DNA of 64,000 nucleotides from positions 135,907-199,906 of the forward strand of contig CAJTTI010000003.1 of the NCBI GenBank assembly GCA_910579225.1, written 5' to 3'. The DNA is from an uncultured Lachnospiraceae bacterium (GTDB lineage: Bacteria; Bacillota; Clostridia; Lachnospirales; Lachnospiraceae). The translations under genes were made by a program, and so were the position numbers. Each line of letters opens with the position of its first letter. Position 1 is the stretch's first letter. The notes under the pieces were generated by a model, which saw only the letters and a list, made by a program, of their open reading frames with translations, was not told where the DNA came from and searched no databases. Shown in pieces: positions 53,552-62,271 of the stretch.

Positions 53552-53905
53552 ATGGGGACTATTGAAAAGCTGACAGACAGGCAAAAAAGAAGGCTGGGCG
53601 AATTTGTCAGGGAAGCGATCTACTTGACTGAGGAAGAAAATGCTGCCATTGAGCATCAGATACCTATGACGCAGGAGCTTTTTGAACAATGCGTAGGGCA
53701 TTGTGTGGAGATTGGTGCATATTTTCGGCTGACTTGCCTTTTGAACGAGTTTTCGTATTTCGCAAATGAATATGTAAGGAAGATTGAGGAAGAAGTGGCG
53801 GACAGTGACATTGAAATCCATGAATCCACACCAGAAGAATTAGAAGCAGGCTGGCAGAGGTTTCGTGCAAAGGTAAAGGAAAGATATGGGAAGGATGCGG
53901 TATAG
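53552..53905 (+). CDS. Small protein, unknown function
   Basis: 117 residues (TIEKLTDRQKRRLGEFVREA, YLTEEENAAIEHQIPMTQEL). Helical, no recognised motif. Convergent with the second XRE gene across a perfect hairpin at 53912-53936. Shine-Dalgarno AAGGAG. Confidence 0.55.
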   Translation: MGTIEKLTDRQKRRLGEFVREAIYLTEEENAAIEHQIPMTQELFEQCVGHCVEIGAYFRLTCLLNEFSYFANEYVRKIEEEVADSDIEIHESTPEELEAGWQRFRAKVKERYGKDAV

Positions 53906-53911
53906 AAAAAT

Positions 53912-53936
53912 AGGACTGCTTACAACTGGCAGTCCT
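53912..53936. terminator. Bidirectional hairpin between convergent genes
   Basis: AGGACTGC (53912-53919) pairs with GCAGTCCT (53929-53936); an A-run precedes and TAT follows. Confidence 0.7.
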
Positions 53937-54283
53937 TATCTGCGTTCTTTGAGTGTCTGTTTTACAGTTTGCAGGATTCGTAAAAGAAGCTCCTTTTCTT
54001 CAGCAGAGCATCCAACAAACAGATTTTGTATATCTTTGTCTAAGTGATGCTCCCTGACAGCGGGCAGACTGTCATAAAGCATTTCGTCTATGCCGACCTC
54101 AAGGACTGAGGACAATCGGAGCAGCGTTTCGAGGGAGGGAGAGTGCGTGCCATTCTCAAGATGACTAACAGAAGAAGTCTGTAAATCTATTTTTTCTGCC
54201 AATTCCATCTGCGATAAATGCTTTTTAAGCCGATATTTTTTTAGTTTTTCACCAAATCTGGTGGCATTAAATAATTTATCCAT
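53936..54283 (-). CDS. XRE-family transcription regulator (paralogue)
   Basis: 115 residues. HTH: FGEKLKKYRLKKHLSQMELA, then EKIDLQTSSVSHLENGTHSP. The C-terminal helical domain (VGCSAEEKELLLRILQTVKQ) resembles that of the XRE protein at 52690. It is divergent from the signalling cassette, and two matching palindromes lie in the shared upstream region, so it probably controls itself and the cassette. Confidence 0.88.
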   Translation of the reverse strand: MDKLFNATRFGEKLKKYRLKKHLSQMELAEKIDLQTSSVSHLENGTHSPSLETLLRLSSVLEVGIDEMLYDSLPAVREHHLDKDIQNLFVGCSAEEKELLLRILQTVKQTLKERR

Positions 54284-54335
54284 AAAATATGCCCCCTTCC
54301 TGAAATTAATTTTATGTTGCGTATTTCATTTTACG

Positions 54336-54380
54336 GCATAATATGCTAAGATTGAAATGCAGTATCAAGCATAGTATGCT
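54336..54380. promoter_or_regulatory. Two GCATA-N-TATGC operator palindromes
   Basis: GCATAATATGC (54336-54346) and AGCATAGTATGCT (54368-54380) are perfect dyads with centres 33 bases apart, about three helical turns. They lie between the divergent XRE gene and the signalling cassette. Confidence 0.7.
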
Positions 54381-54475
54381 CAATAATGAATATGGGCAAA
54401 AAAATAGATTTTTTGGGAATTTAAAAACCTTATCATCAGATTTTACGTCTAGGGGGCATAAAGGAGGTGATAAGG

Positions 54476-54613
54476 ATGAATGATGAAGCGATTCGGGAGC
54501 TGTTTTGTGCTTTTGTGGAAGAAGGGAAACTTGATGAGGAAATAGCTGAACAGATATTACAGAAGATTTTGGAAATTTTGTTTGGCGAAAAAACAGAATC
54601 AGAGGATAGGTAA
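54476..54613 (+). CDS. 45-residue small protein at the head of the signalling cassette
   Basis: MNDEAIRELFCAFVEEGKLD followed by EEIAEQILQKILEILFGEKT. An excellent Shine-Dalgarno (AAAGGAGGTGATAAGG) precedes ATG 54476. Acidic, probably two helices. Not recognised. It is 55 bases upstream of the cyclase gene and is likely co-transcribed. Confidence 0.6.
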   Translation: MNDEAIRELFCAFVEEGKLDEEIAEQILQKILEILFGEKTESEDR

Positions 54614-54668
54614 GAATAAGCAGACATAGCGACCAGGTGTGTATGCAGGATTTGAGGTGGTCAGGCAT

Positions 54669-56444
54669 ATGAGAAAGCACATTCATTTGATTGTTTATTT
54701 CGTATTGTTTTCAGCTTTTTTGACTTTGCTGGCAAAATGGAAAATATTGAATGCGGTTGACCTTTCTTTATCGGACAGGCTATATCAACAGCCTGCGGCA
54801 GTTGATGGGAATATCGTTATCATTAAAATAGATGAAAAAGCCTTAGATCGTTTTGGTTCTTATCAAGACTGGAACAGGGAAAAGGTTGCGGAAGCAATTA
54901 AAATACTGAATCAATCAGAGGACAAAAAGCCTGCTGTAATAGCGGTAGATATTCTCTATAGTTCAAAAACAGCCCCAAAAGCAGATGAAGCCTTAGTAGG
55001 CGCTATGGGAGATAACGTCGTGATGGCTTGCGCAGCAGCATTTGACTCAGGATTTGTGGAGGATGGCACAGGCTTTATACATAACAGTTTTCAGATCGTT
55101 TTTTATGAAGATCCTTTTGATGAGCTGAAATCTGTTTCAGAAGCAGGACATATCAATGCGATGAGGGATTCCGATGGCGTTCTCCGCCACCACCTCCTGT
55201 CCTTTGATTTAGCAGATGGAACATTAGTGCCATCAATGGCATTAAAAGTGGCTCTTAAATATAATGAAAATCTGGAGTTACCAGAGGTAAGCAACCACGG
55301 ATTTTGGTATCTTCCATACAGTAAAAAGCCAAGTGATTTTGAAGCAATTTCTATTTTGGATGTATTGGATGGTAAGGTATCGGCAGATTATTTTGAAGGG
55401 AAAATAGTTTTGATTGGTCCGATGGCATCTGGTTTGCAGGACAGTTACATAACAGCAATCGACCATGCAGAAGAAATGTATGGGGTGGAATATCAGGCGA
55501 ATGCGATTTCGGCATTGCTGGATGGTAATTTTAAAAAGAAGGTCAGCGACAATTTACAGCTTATTGTAATGTTCATCCTATTTTTTCTTGCCAGTATTGT
55601 ATTTTATAGAATAAAGACTAAGTTTTCCTTTATTCCCTGGCTCCTGCTTGCTTTCGGATGGGTAGCAACGTGTAAATTTTTGTATGAGCAAGGGTTTATC
55701 TTACACGTTATATATGTTCCGTTAGGCGTAACCATTCTTTATATAGGAAGCGTAGCCGTCAATGCTGTCAGGGAGAACATGAAACGCAGACAGATTACAG
55801 ATACATTCAAGCGGTACGTTGCGCCAGAGATCGTAAAAGAATTGATAGACAAAGAAGATGAAGCCCTAAAATTAGGTGGGAAATCATGTAATATAGCTGT
55901 CTTGTTTGTAGATATCAGGGGATTCACTACTATGAGTGAAAAACTCCAACCAGAAACAGTTGTAGAAATATTAAATCAGTATCTGACACTTATATCAGAA
56001 TGTATTTTGAAATACAATGGGACGTTGGATAAGTATGTCGGAGACGCTGTTATGGCATTTTGGGGTGCGCCACTGCCGCAGGATGATTATGTTATGAACT
56101 CAGCGAAAGCAGCAATGGATATGGCTTCGGGGGCACGAGAATTATCCCTAAAACTTGAAAAGCAATATGGGCAGAAATTAGCATTTGGCATAGGGATAAA
56201 TCTTGGAAAGGCTGTTGTCGGCAATATTGGCTCACCCAGAAGGATGGACTATACAGCGATTGGAGATACAGTAAATACAGCGGCAAGACTTGAAGCAAAT
56301 GCGCCTGGGGAAACAATTTATATTTCAAAAACGGTAGCAGATTCCTTAAAAGAAAGAATCATCGCAACGCCGCTTGTTAACCCACCTAAGCTAAAAGGGA
56401 AAAAGGATGGCTTTGAGATATTGACACTGGATAAGATTTTGTGA
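54669..56444 (+). CDS. CHASE2-domain class III adenylate cyclase
   Basis: About 591 residues. Order: membrane segment (~4-24), extracellular CHASE2 sensor (~33-285, beginning around DRLYQQPAAVDGNIVIIKID), three membrane segments (~297-316, ~320-340, ~347-366), then a class III cyclase domain (~407-590). Catalytic features are present: first metal Asp in LFVDIRGFTTMSEKL, second metal Asp in LDKYVGDAVMAFWGAP (with the purine-reading Lys), and MDYTAIGDTVNTAARLEA with Thr at the second purine position, the class IIIb pattern expected to use ATP. GTG 54639 is in frame, but GAGGTGG precedes ATG 54669. cAMP signalling is rare in Clostridia. It heads a cassette with hydrolase and FecR genes. Confidence 0.9.
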   Translation: MRKHIHLIVYFVLFSAFLTLLAKWKILNAVDLSLSDRLYQQPAAVDGNIVIIKIDEKALDRFGSYQDWNREKVAEAIKILNQSEDKKPAVIAVDILYSSKTAPKADEALVGAMGDNVVMACAAAFDSGFVEDGTGFIHNSFQIVFYEDPFDELKSVSEAGHINAMRDSDGVLRHHLLSFDLADGTLVPSMALKVALKYNENLELPEVSNHGFWYLPYSKKPSDFEAISILDVLDGKVSADYFEGKIVLIGPMASGLQDSYITAIDHAEEMYGVEYQANAISALLDGNFKKKVSDNLQLIVMFILFFLASIVFYRIKTKFSFIPWLLLAFGWVATCKFLYEQGFILHVIYVPLGVTILYIGSVAVNAVRENMKRRQITDTFKRYVAPEIVKELIDKEDEALKLGGKSCNIAVLFVDIRGFTTMSEKLQPETVVEILNQYLTLISECILKYNGTLDKYVGDAVMAFWGAPLPQDDYVMNSAKAAMDMASGARELSLKLEKQYGQKLAFGIGINLGKAVVGNIGSPRRMDYTAIGDTVNTAARLEANAPGETIYISKTVADSLKERIIATPLVNPPKLKGKKDGFEILTLDKIL

Positions 56445-56456
56445 GGTGAGCGTATC

Positions 56457-57251
56457 GTGAAGGATTGGGAGATTTCAGTATGGGGTGTGCGTGGCTCTGC
56501 GCCTGTCCCGTCAAAAGAATTTATGGAATATGGCGGAAATACTTCCTGCTTTTCAGTAAAGAAAGAAAATCATGTCATTATATTTGATATGGGGACAGGG
56601 CTTACGGCTCTTGGCAGGGAGCTTACAAAGCAAAAAAACGTGCGTTTTGATATTCTTCTCAGCCATTTGCATATCGATCACTTATTAGGATTATTTTCAT
56701 TTCAGCCACTTTTTTGCTCTGAAACAGAAATACATTTATATGGGAGAATTGGCTTGGAAGAGGATATAAGAAAGCTGCTGTCTCCGCCTTGGTATCCTTT
56801 AGGAGTAGAGGATTTTTTTGCAAAAATTTATTTCCATGAAATAGAGCCAGAAAAGTGCTTCCATCTTGGCAAGTTTATAGTGTCTGCAATAAAGGGCAAC
56901 CATCCAGACGGAAGCATTTTATACCGATTGGATGGTGATGGAAAGAGTTTTGTCTATGCGCTAGATTGTGAATGTGACAAAGAAACTTTTTTACGGCTTT
57001 CAAAATTTGCTTATGGAAGTGATTTGACGGTCTGGGATTCCTATTTCATAGAAGAAGATTTCAGAAAAGGATGGGGACATTCCACATGGAAACAAGGGAT
57101 TGAAATTGCCCATGAAGCAGATATAGAGCATATATTGATGGCTCATTATAACAGTGAATATACAGATTCTTTTTTGTATGAACAGGAAAAAATTGCCTGT
57201 GAAGATAGAATCTGTATCTTTTCAAAGGAAGGAATGAGGTTAAGGATATGA
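56457..57251 (+). CDS. Metallo-beta-lactamase-fold hydrolase (cyclic nucleotide phosphodiesterase-like)
   Basis: 264 residues. ISVWGVRGSAPVPSKEFMEY, then GGNTSC, the H-x-H-x-D-H motif in LLSHLHIDHLLGLF, a His in AIKGNHPDGS, an Asp in VYALDCECD and a final His in LMAHYNSEY: the dinuclear metal site appears complete. Related proteins with the GVRGS...YGGNT start occur next to cyclase/GAF genes, and some MBL hydrolases degrade cyclic nucleotides. A role in ending the signal made by the upstream cyclase is likely but inferred. GTG 56457 follows GAGGTGAGC; 12 bases after the cyclase stop. Overlaps the next gene by 4 bases. Confidence 0.8.
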   Translation: MKDWEISVWGVRGSAPVPSKEFMEYGGNTSCFSVKKENHVIIFDMGTGLTALGRELTKQKNVRFDILLSHLHIDHLLGLFSFQPLFCSETEIHLYGRIGLEEDIRKLLSPPWYPLGVEDFFAKIYFHEIEPEKCFHLGKFIVSAIKGNHPDGSILYRLDGDGKSFVYALDCECDKETFLRLSKFAYGSDLTVWDSYFIEEDFRKGWGHSTWKQGIEIAHEADIEHILMAHYNSEYTDSFLYEQEKIACEDRICIFSKEGMRLRI

Positions 57252-58708
57252 CTGAAGATGAAGTCAAAAAAATATTAAATGTAGGAGTGTTGCTTTCATC
57301 CGAAAGAAGCATAAATAAACTTTTGGAAAAGATCCTTATTTCTGTAATGGAGATTTCTAATTGTGACGCAGGAACGCTGTATCTCTTAGAAGAGGGGAAA
57401 TTACATTTTGTCATTATGCGCAACAATACTATGAAAACCTATTCAGGCGGTGACGGCAGACGTCCAGACATTCCGCCAGTCGAGTTATCAAGGGAGAATG
57501 TATGCGCTTTGGCATTGATGGATGGAAGGACAATCAATATAGCTGATGTAAGAAATTGCAGTGAATATAATTTGTCAGGTTCAGTTAAATATGATTCTAT
57601 GACAGGCTATTACACAAAATCAATGCTTACAGTACCCATGGAAAATCGTCAGGGCGAAAAGTTGGGAGTTTTACAACTTCTAAATGCCATGGATGCGGAT
57701 GGGAACATCTGTCCATTCCCTGATGAGATGGCTCTTGTGTTACAGTCAGTCGCTTCACAGGCGGCAATTACAATCCAGAATGTCAGATATATTGATGAAA
57801 TCAAAGAATTATTTCATTCTTTTGTGCGTGTGTTTGCCTCAGCTATTGATGAGCGCAGCCCCTATAATGGCAATCATACAAAGCATATGGCAGTTTATGG
57901 GGAGAAGTTTGTAGACTATCTAAACGCTAAGGCGCAGGAAGAAGGGAAGGAAATGCCTTTTGATTCCATCCATCGGGAAGAGCTTGTCATGAGCATTTGG
58001 CTTCATGATGTTGGGAAACTTGTGATTCCGCTTGAGATCATGGATAAACCAGCAAGGCTTTTGCCAGAACAGCACAGCGAGTTTTTACATAGAATGGAAG
58101 TCTTGCGGCTACTTGGTGAAATTGATTCATTGTCTGGAAAATGTGGAAATCTGGATGGCTTAATAGATGATATAAATAAAGCAGAGGAACTTGTGGAATC
58201 CATAAATGATGCAAAGCATTATGTTACGGATGAGGACATAAAAGCCCTGAAACAGCTTACAAAATGTACCTGCACAGATAAAAATGGCAAGGTAAGACAT
58301 TGGCTTACAGAAGATGAATACAAAATGCTCTCCATCCGCAAAGGCACGTTGTCGGACGAAGAACGTAAAATCATGGAGTCACATGTCGTGCTGACTGATA
58401 AGCTGCTTTCCCAGATTCAGTTCAGCAAGGAATTATCCCATGTCAGGGAATGGGCTTCTGCCCACCATGAATATTTAAGTGGCGATGGGTATCCGAAACA
58501 TTTGTCAGGTGCGGAGATTCCTATGGAAGTGTGCATACTTACTATTTTAGATATATTTGACGCATTAACGGCAGATGACAGACCATATAAGCCAGGGATG
58601 CCAATCGAAAGGGCATTGTCTGTATTAAAAGATATGGCAGAAAAAGAAGGAAAATTAGATAAGGCACTGACGGATTCATTTATAAAGAGCCGTTGTTGGA
58701 AAAAATAA
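57248..58708 (+). CDS. GAF plus HD-GYP-type phosphohydrolase
   Basis: 486 residues. N-terminal GAF domain (~16-180; ISNCDAGTLYLLEEGKLHFV, then TVPMENRQGEKLGVLQLLNA). The HD domain has NHTKHMAVYGEKFVDYL, the HD pair in SIWLHDVGKLVIPLEIMDKP and the GYP signature in HHEYLSGDGYPKHLSGAEIP, then ILDIFDALTADDRPYKPGMP. An insert of about 100 residues separates HD and GYP portions. HD-GYP proteins hydrolyse cyclic di-nucleotides; GAF domains often bind cyclic nucleotides, so the cyclase product could regulate it. ATG 57248 overlaps the previous stop (ATGA), indicating translational coupling. Confidence 0.88.
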   Translation: MTEDEVKKILNVGVLLSSERSINKLLEKILISVMEISNCDAGTLYLLEEGKLHFVIMRNNTMKTYSGGDGRRPDIPPVELSRENVCALALMDGRTINIADVRNCSEYNLSGSVKYDSMTGYYTKSMLTVPMENRQGEKLGVLQLLNAMDADGNICPFPDEMALVLQSVASQAAITIQNVRYIDEIKELFHSFVRVFASAIDERSPYNGNHTKHMAVYGEKFVDYLNAKAQEEGKEMPFDSIHREELVMSIWLHDVGKLVIPLEIMDKPARLLPEQHSEFLHRMEVLRLLGEIDSLSGKCGNLDGLIDDINKAEELVESINDAKHYVTDEDIKALKQLTKCTCTDKNGKVRHWLTEDEYKMLSIRKGTLSDEERKIMESHVVLTDKLLSQIQFSKELSHVREWASAHHEYLSGDGYPKHLSGAEIPMEVCILTILDIFDALTADDRPYKPGMPIERALSVLKDMAEKEGKLDKALTDSFIKSRCWKK

Positions 58709-58728
58709 TCTGGACTGGAGAGGATAGC

Positions 58729-60039
58729 ATGAAGAAGAAACTGTTTCGGGGATATCTGTTTTTATTATTGATATTAGTAATGCTACTTAGTTCGTCATGT
58801 GGCAGGAACAGGGCAACTACAATGAAACTGATAAAAACAGATGGGGAAGTTGGCGTGGAAAATGAAAAAGGAAAGTCTGTTGATCTGATTGAGAACCTTG
58901 GGTTATACAATGGCTATGGCATAGGCACACAGAAAAAAAGTTTTGCATGGATTGATCTTGATGATACAAAGCTAACCAAAATGGATGAAAAAAGCGATGT
59001 TGACATCAAAAAAGATGGCAAGAAATTAGAACTGGTCGTAAATTCTGGAGGGTTGTTTTTCAATGTAACAAAACCGCTGGAAGATGATGAAAGTATGGAT
59101 ATTCGCACTTCTACAACAATCTGTGGTATTCGTGGCACTTGTGGATGGGTAGAAGCTCATGGTGATACTACCTATGTCGGCTTGTTTGATGGGAAAGTGG
59201 AATGTACTGTTACAGCAGATGGAAAAGAAGAAACTGTTAGAGTAAATGCAAAAGAAATCCTTATTGTGAAAAAGGATGGCGATCATGTTACCTATGAAGT
59301 GAAGAAACTTACATATAAAGATGTGCCAGAATTTGTGCAGGTAGAAATAGCGGATGAGCCTTTTGCATTGGAAGACGAAACTCATACAGTAGATGATTTT
59401 CTTGGAGTATATTCCAGTACAGAGAATGAATATGGAGATGTAAGTGAGGCAGAGTTAGGGTTAGATGATGAAGGCGCATTGTATTTCAGACAAGGAAATG
59501 GCATATATCAATCTTATTCTTCCTATGAGGTAGATGGCAATATCATAACAGCAACTTATCAGGATGTAACAGGTACATATACAGATACATTTACTTTAAA
59601 TGAGGATGGCAGTTTAACAACTGAATTTGGTGATGAAGATTTAAGACATTTGAATATGACTTTTGCTTTTGAAAGGGAAATATCAGAACAGGAAGAACAG
59701 GCAGAAGCATCGGATGAGATTAACAGGTTTCTTGGTACTTATACAAAAGATTTAGGGAGCTATAAAGAAGCATTGATTTTAACGGTTCAAGAAGATGGGC
59801 TGTTATATTGGAATGCAGGAAACAGCTATCATGGCGGATGGATGGGTGATCGCTATACAGAGTATTCTATCAATGGGGATGAGTTGAAAGCTACAAATGA
59901 AGGTGGAACAGATACGTTTATCTTAGATGCCGATGGCTCTATTACAGCAACATTTTCAGCTTTAGATTTTTATAATGGAGTCTATGAACGAAACGATGGA
60001 TATGACGAAACAGAAGAATATCCAGGAGGATACCCCTAA
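58729..60039 (+). CDS. FecR-domain lipoprotein with two C-terminal repeats
   Basis: 436 residues. N-terminal signal with lipobox-like end (LVMLLSSSC, Cys24). FecR domain ~35-200 (GEVGVENEKGKSVDLIENLG, then TSTTICGIRGTCGWVEAHGD). Then two ~95-residue repeats (FLGVYSSTENEYGDVSEAEL and FLGTYTKDLGSYKEALILTV), lipocalin-like beta structure possible. Outside-facing and membrane-attached, it is well placed to signal to the CHASE2 sensor of the cyclase. ATG 58729 has GGAGAGG. Twenty bases after the GAF-HD gene. Confidence 0.8.
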   Translation: MKKKLFRGYLFLLLILVMLLSSSCGRNRATTMKLIKTDGEVGVENEKGKSVDLIENLGLYNGYGIGTQKKSFAWIDLDDTKLTKMDEKSDVDIKKDGKKLELVVNSGGLFFNVTKPLEDDESMDIRTSTTICGIRGTCGWVEAHGDTTYVGLFDGKVECTVTADGKEETVRVNAKEILIVKKDGDHVTYEVKKLTYKDVPEFVQVEIADEPFALEDETHTVDDFLGVYSSTENEYGDVSEAELGLDDEGALYFRQGNGIYQSYSSYEVDGNIITATYQDVTGTYTDTFTLNEDGSLTTEFGDEDLRHLNMTFAFEREISEQEEQAEASDEINRFLGTYTKDLGSYKEALILTVQEDGLLYWNAGNSYHGGWMGDRYTEYSINGDELKATNEGGTDTFILDADGSITATFSALDFYNGVYERNDGYDETEEYPGGYP

Positions 60040-60343
60040 ATAATCTAAAGCACAAAACAGAGGAGAAAAGGAATGAGAAAAATCTTGACAATGGTTTATG
60101 GGCATTTTGGACGATTGCAACAAATAGACAAAACAGCGAGAGATGATTCTTCTTAAATAGTATTTAAAACCTATGCAAATGCCACAGCCTGATTTGTTAA
60201 GATAGAAGGCATATAAAAAAATGCTATCAAGAACAACAGGAAAATCCATACGGCAAATATTTGGTAAAAAGTCGAAAATTTGCGTATAAAAATTTTATGT
60301 TATACAATTAAAAAGTGAAACAATTTGATAAGGAGAAATACAT
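60040..60343 (+). other. 304-base spacer with a possible 27-residue ORF
   Basis: ATG 60073 after AGGAGAAAAGG reads MRKILTMVYGHFGRLQQIDK, then TARDDSS; it may be a gene remnant. A promoter-like TTTGCG...TATACA set stands at about 60280-60305, in front of the gene at 60344. Otherwise nothing is seen. Confidence 0.35.
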
Positions 60344-61018
60344 ATGAATAACGAATTATTACAAAAACTTATAAATGCAGACAGAATCTGTAAACAGGCA
60401 AATGTACACTATCAAGAAGCCGTTAAGCTGGAGCAACAGGATATGGAACAGCAGGCGAGTACAAAAAAATCAGCTAAAATAAAAGGAATTATCGCTGGTG
60501 TTGCTGCTTGGTTTGTTATTGGCTCGATTGGAAATGTATTGGTTTCTTTATTGGGAAATATTGCAATTTTTGTCATGATGGTAAATAGTATAAGCCAATT
60601 TGGTGGACTAGCTTTAGGAATTATCCTTGGATATAGCATATACAAAAAAGGACAAGGTGAATTTAAGGCTGAATCAGCTAAAAGACAAAAAGCTATAGAA
60701 AAAGAAAAAGCTGCCGCACAGCAGATTTTTGACAACAATGTAAATGATCTTGCTTTTCTTCCTGTTGATTATTGGTATCCTCTTGCCACAGAGTACCTTG
60801 TAAAAGTAGTCCAAGCAGATAGGGCAAATAGCTTAGCAGAAGCCTTGTCAATGTTTGACGAGCAGTTACACCGCTGGAAGATTGAAGAAGCAAACGCTGA
60901 GATTGTCGCACAGCAAAAGGCTCAGACAGCAAACTTAAACAGCATCAGAAAGAGCAGTAAAGTAAGCGCTATTGCTAATACAGCAAACGCTATTGTAAAT
61001 ATTTCAAGTAAACTATAA
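60344..61018 (+). CDS. Membrane protein with coiled-coil flanks, unknown
   Basis: 224 residues. Charged helix (~1-45), two membrane segments (~50-75 IIAGVAAWFVIGSIGNVLVS and ~85-103 GLALGIILGYSIY), then a long Lys/Glu/Gln helix (AESAKRQKAIEKEKAAAQQI) and a soluble end. Not recognised. It lies between the two lipoprotein genes of the cassette, 21 bases before the second. AAGGAG precedes ATG 60344. Confidence 0.65.
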   Translation: MNNELLQKLINADRICKQANVHYQEAVKLEQQDMEQQASTKKSAKIKGIIAGVAAWFVIGSIGNVLVSLLGNIAIFVMMVNSISQFGGLALGIILGYSIYKKGQGEFKAESAKRQKAIEKEKAAAQQIFDNNVNDLAFLPVDYWYPLATEYLVKVVQADRANSLAEALSMFDEQLHRWKIEEANAEIVAQQKAQTANLNSIRKSSKVSAIANTANAIVNISSKL

Positions 61019-61048
61019 TTTATCAAAAAACAAAGGAGAATGATATAC

Positions 61049-62173
61049 ATGAAAAAAATATTATTGATGCTTGCAGTAGGAATTGCAAGCGTAGGATTAT
61101 TAACGGGCTGTGGCGGCGGGGCATCAATCAACTTAACAGATTATGCAACTGTAAATTTTGAAGGAGTAGATGGGAAAGGCACAGCAACTGTAAACTATGA
61201 TCTGACGCAGCTTGAGAAAGATTTTGTGGGTGATGACGATGGAAACATTTCACAGGAAGAAGCACAGGAATTAGTGAATTTTGCGTCCTTTGAAATGTCA
61301 ATCAAATGGGAGCTGGATAAACAAGAAGCCCTCTCAAATGGTGATAAAGTAAAACTCACTATTACATATAACGAGGATTCAGCAAAAGAACAGAAGATAA
61401 AGATTAAAGGCGACACAACAAAAGAATTTGAAGTGTCTGGACTGAAAGAGCCTATTACTTTAGATGCATTTGATCCAGAAATTTTTGATACGGATACTGG
61501 TGTCAAAATAAGTTATGAAGGCATATCCCCTATGGCAAGTATAGTTATTGAAAATGGATGTGGGGATGGACAGGCGCAGCGTTTTGTGGAGTATGTGCCT
61601 GATAAAACATATGAAATAAGCAATGGAGATACTATCACTATTACAGCAAGCCTTACTGAACAAGCTATTAAAGAAGGGTATGTGCTTAAAGAAGAACAGA
61701 CACAAATTACAGTAGAAGGATTAGAAAGCTATGTATTAAATCTTTCAGAATTAAATGAAGGAGATAGAAACAATGTCGAAACAAAATTAAATGATTTATT
61801 CAAAGATACAACAAGCGACTGGATTAGCTTTCTTGTAGAAGATCAGGATATAAGCCTTTCGCCTGATTCTGGATGTTCTTATGGAGATATAAAGTTTCTG
61901 AATGAAGAATCTAAATTTTATAAAGACAGGCAGGCATTAGTCATTCCTTTTACGGTGGATATTAAAGATGCTAAATTTAATTGGTGGGGTACTGATTATT
62001 ATGAAGAACCACTTGTAAAAAGCTTCAACGATGTAGCTGGATATTTTACAATTTATAATCTTAAAACTACTGCATCTGGAGAAGTTATTGATGACGAAAT
62101 GACATCTGAAATAAGTGCACTCTATGCGAATAAAGAGGAGCTGGATAGAGAGATAAGGGAATCATTTGAGTAG
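61049..62173 (+). CDS. Lipoprotein, unknown function
   Basis: 374 residues. Canonical lipobox LLTGC with Cys about 21 residues in (MKKILLMLAVGIASVGLLTG, then CGGGAS). The rest is beta-rich: YATVNFEGVDGKGTATVNYD, then repeated Ig-like segments (VTISYEG-type). ATG 61049 is better spaced from AAAGGAG than ATG 61040. Last gene of the signalling cassette, ending at the hairpin at 62225. An extracellular ligand-binding or structural role is possible; no family is assigned. Confidence 0.7.
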   Translation: MKKILLMLAVGIASVGLLTGCGGGASINLTDYATVNFEGVDGKGTATVNYDLTQLEKDFVGDDDGNISQEEAQELVNFASFEMSIKWELDKQEALSNGDKVKLTITYNEDSAKEQKIKIKGDTTKEFEVSGLKEPITLDAFDPEIFDTDTGVKISYEGISPMASIVIENGCGDGQAQRFVEYVPDKTYEISNGDTITITASLTEQAIKEGYVLKEEQTQITVEGLESYVLNLSELNEGDRNNVETKLNDLFKDTTSDWISFLVEDQDISLSPDSGCSYGDIKFLNEESKFYKDRQALVIPFTVDIKDAKFNWWGTDYYEEPLVKSFNDVAGYFTIYNLKTTASGEVIDDEMTSEISALYANKEELDREIRESFE

Positions 62174-62224
62174 GAAATCATTTCTTGTCAATAAAAATCT
62201 GATAATGTATATTTAGATGTGATG

Positions 62225-62270
62225 AAGCCATAGGACAGGTCTAAGAAATGACTTTTTCCTATGGCTTTTT
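62225..62270. terminator. Bidirectional terminator after the signalling cassette
   Basis: AAGCCATAGGA (62225-62235) pairs with TCCTATGGCTT (62257-62267), followed by TTT. Shared with the convergent gene ending at 62272. Confidence 0.88.
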
Positions 62271-62271
62271 G

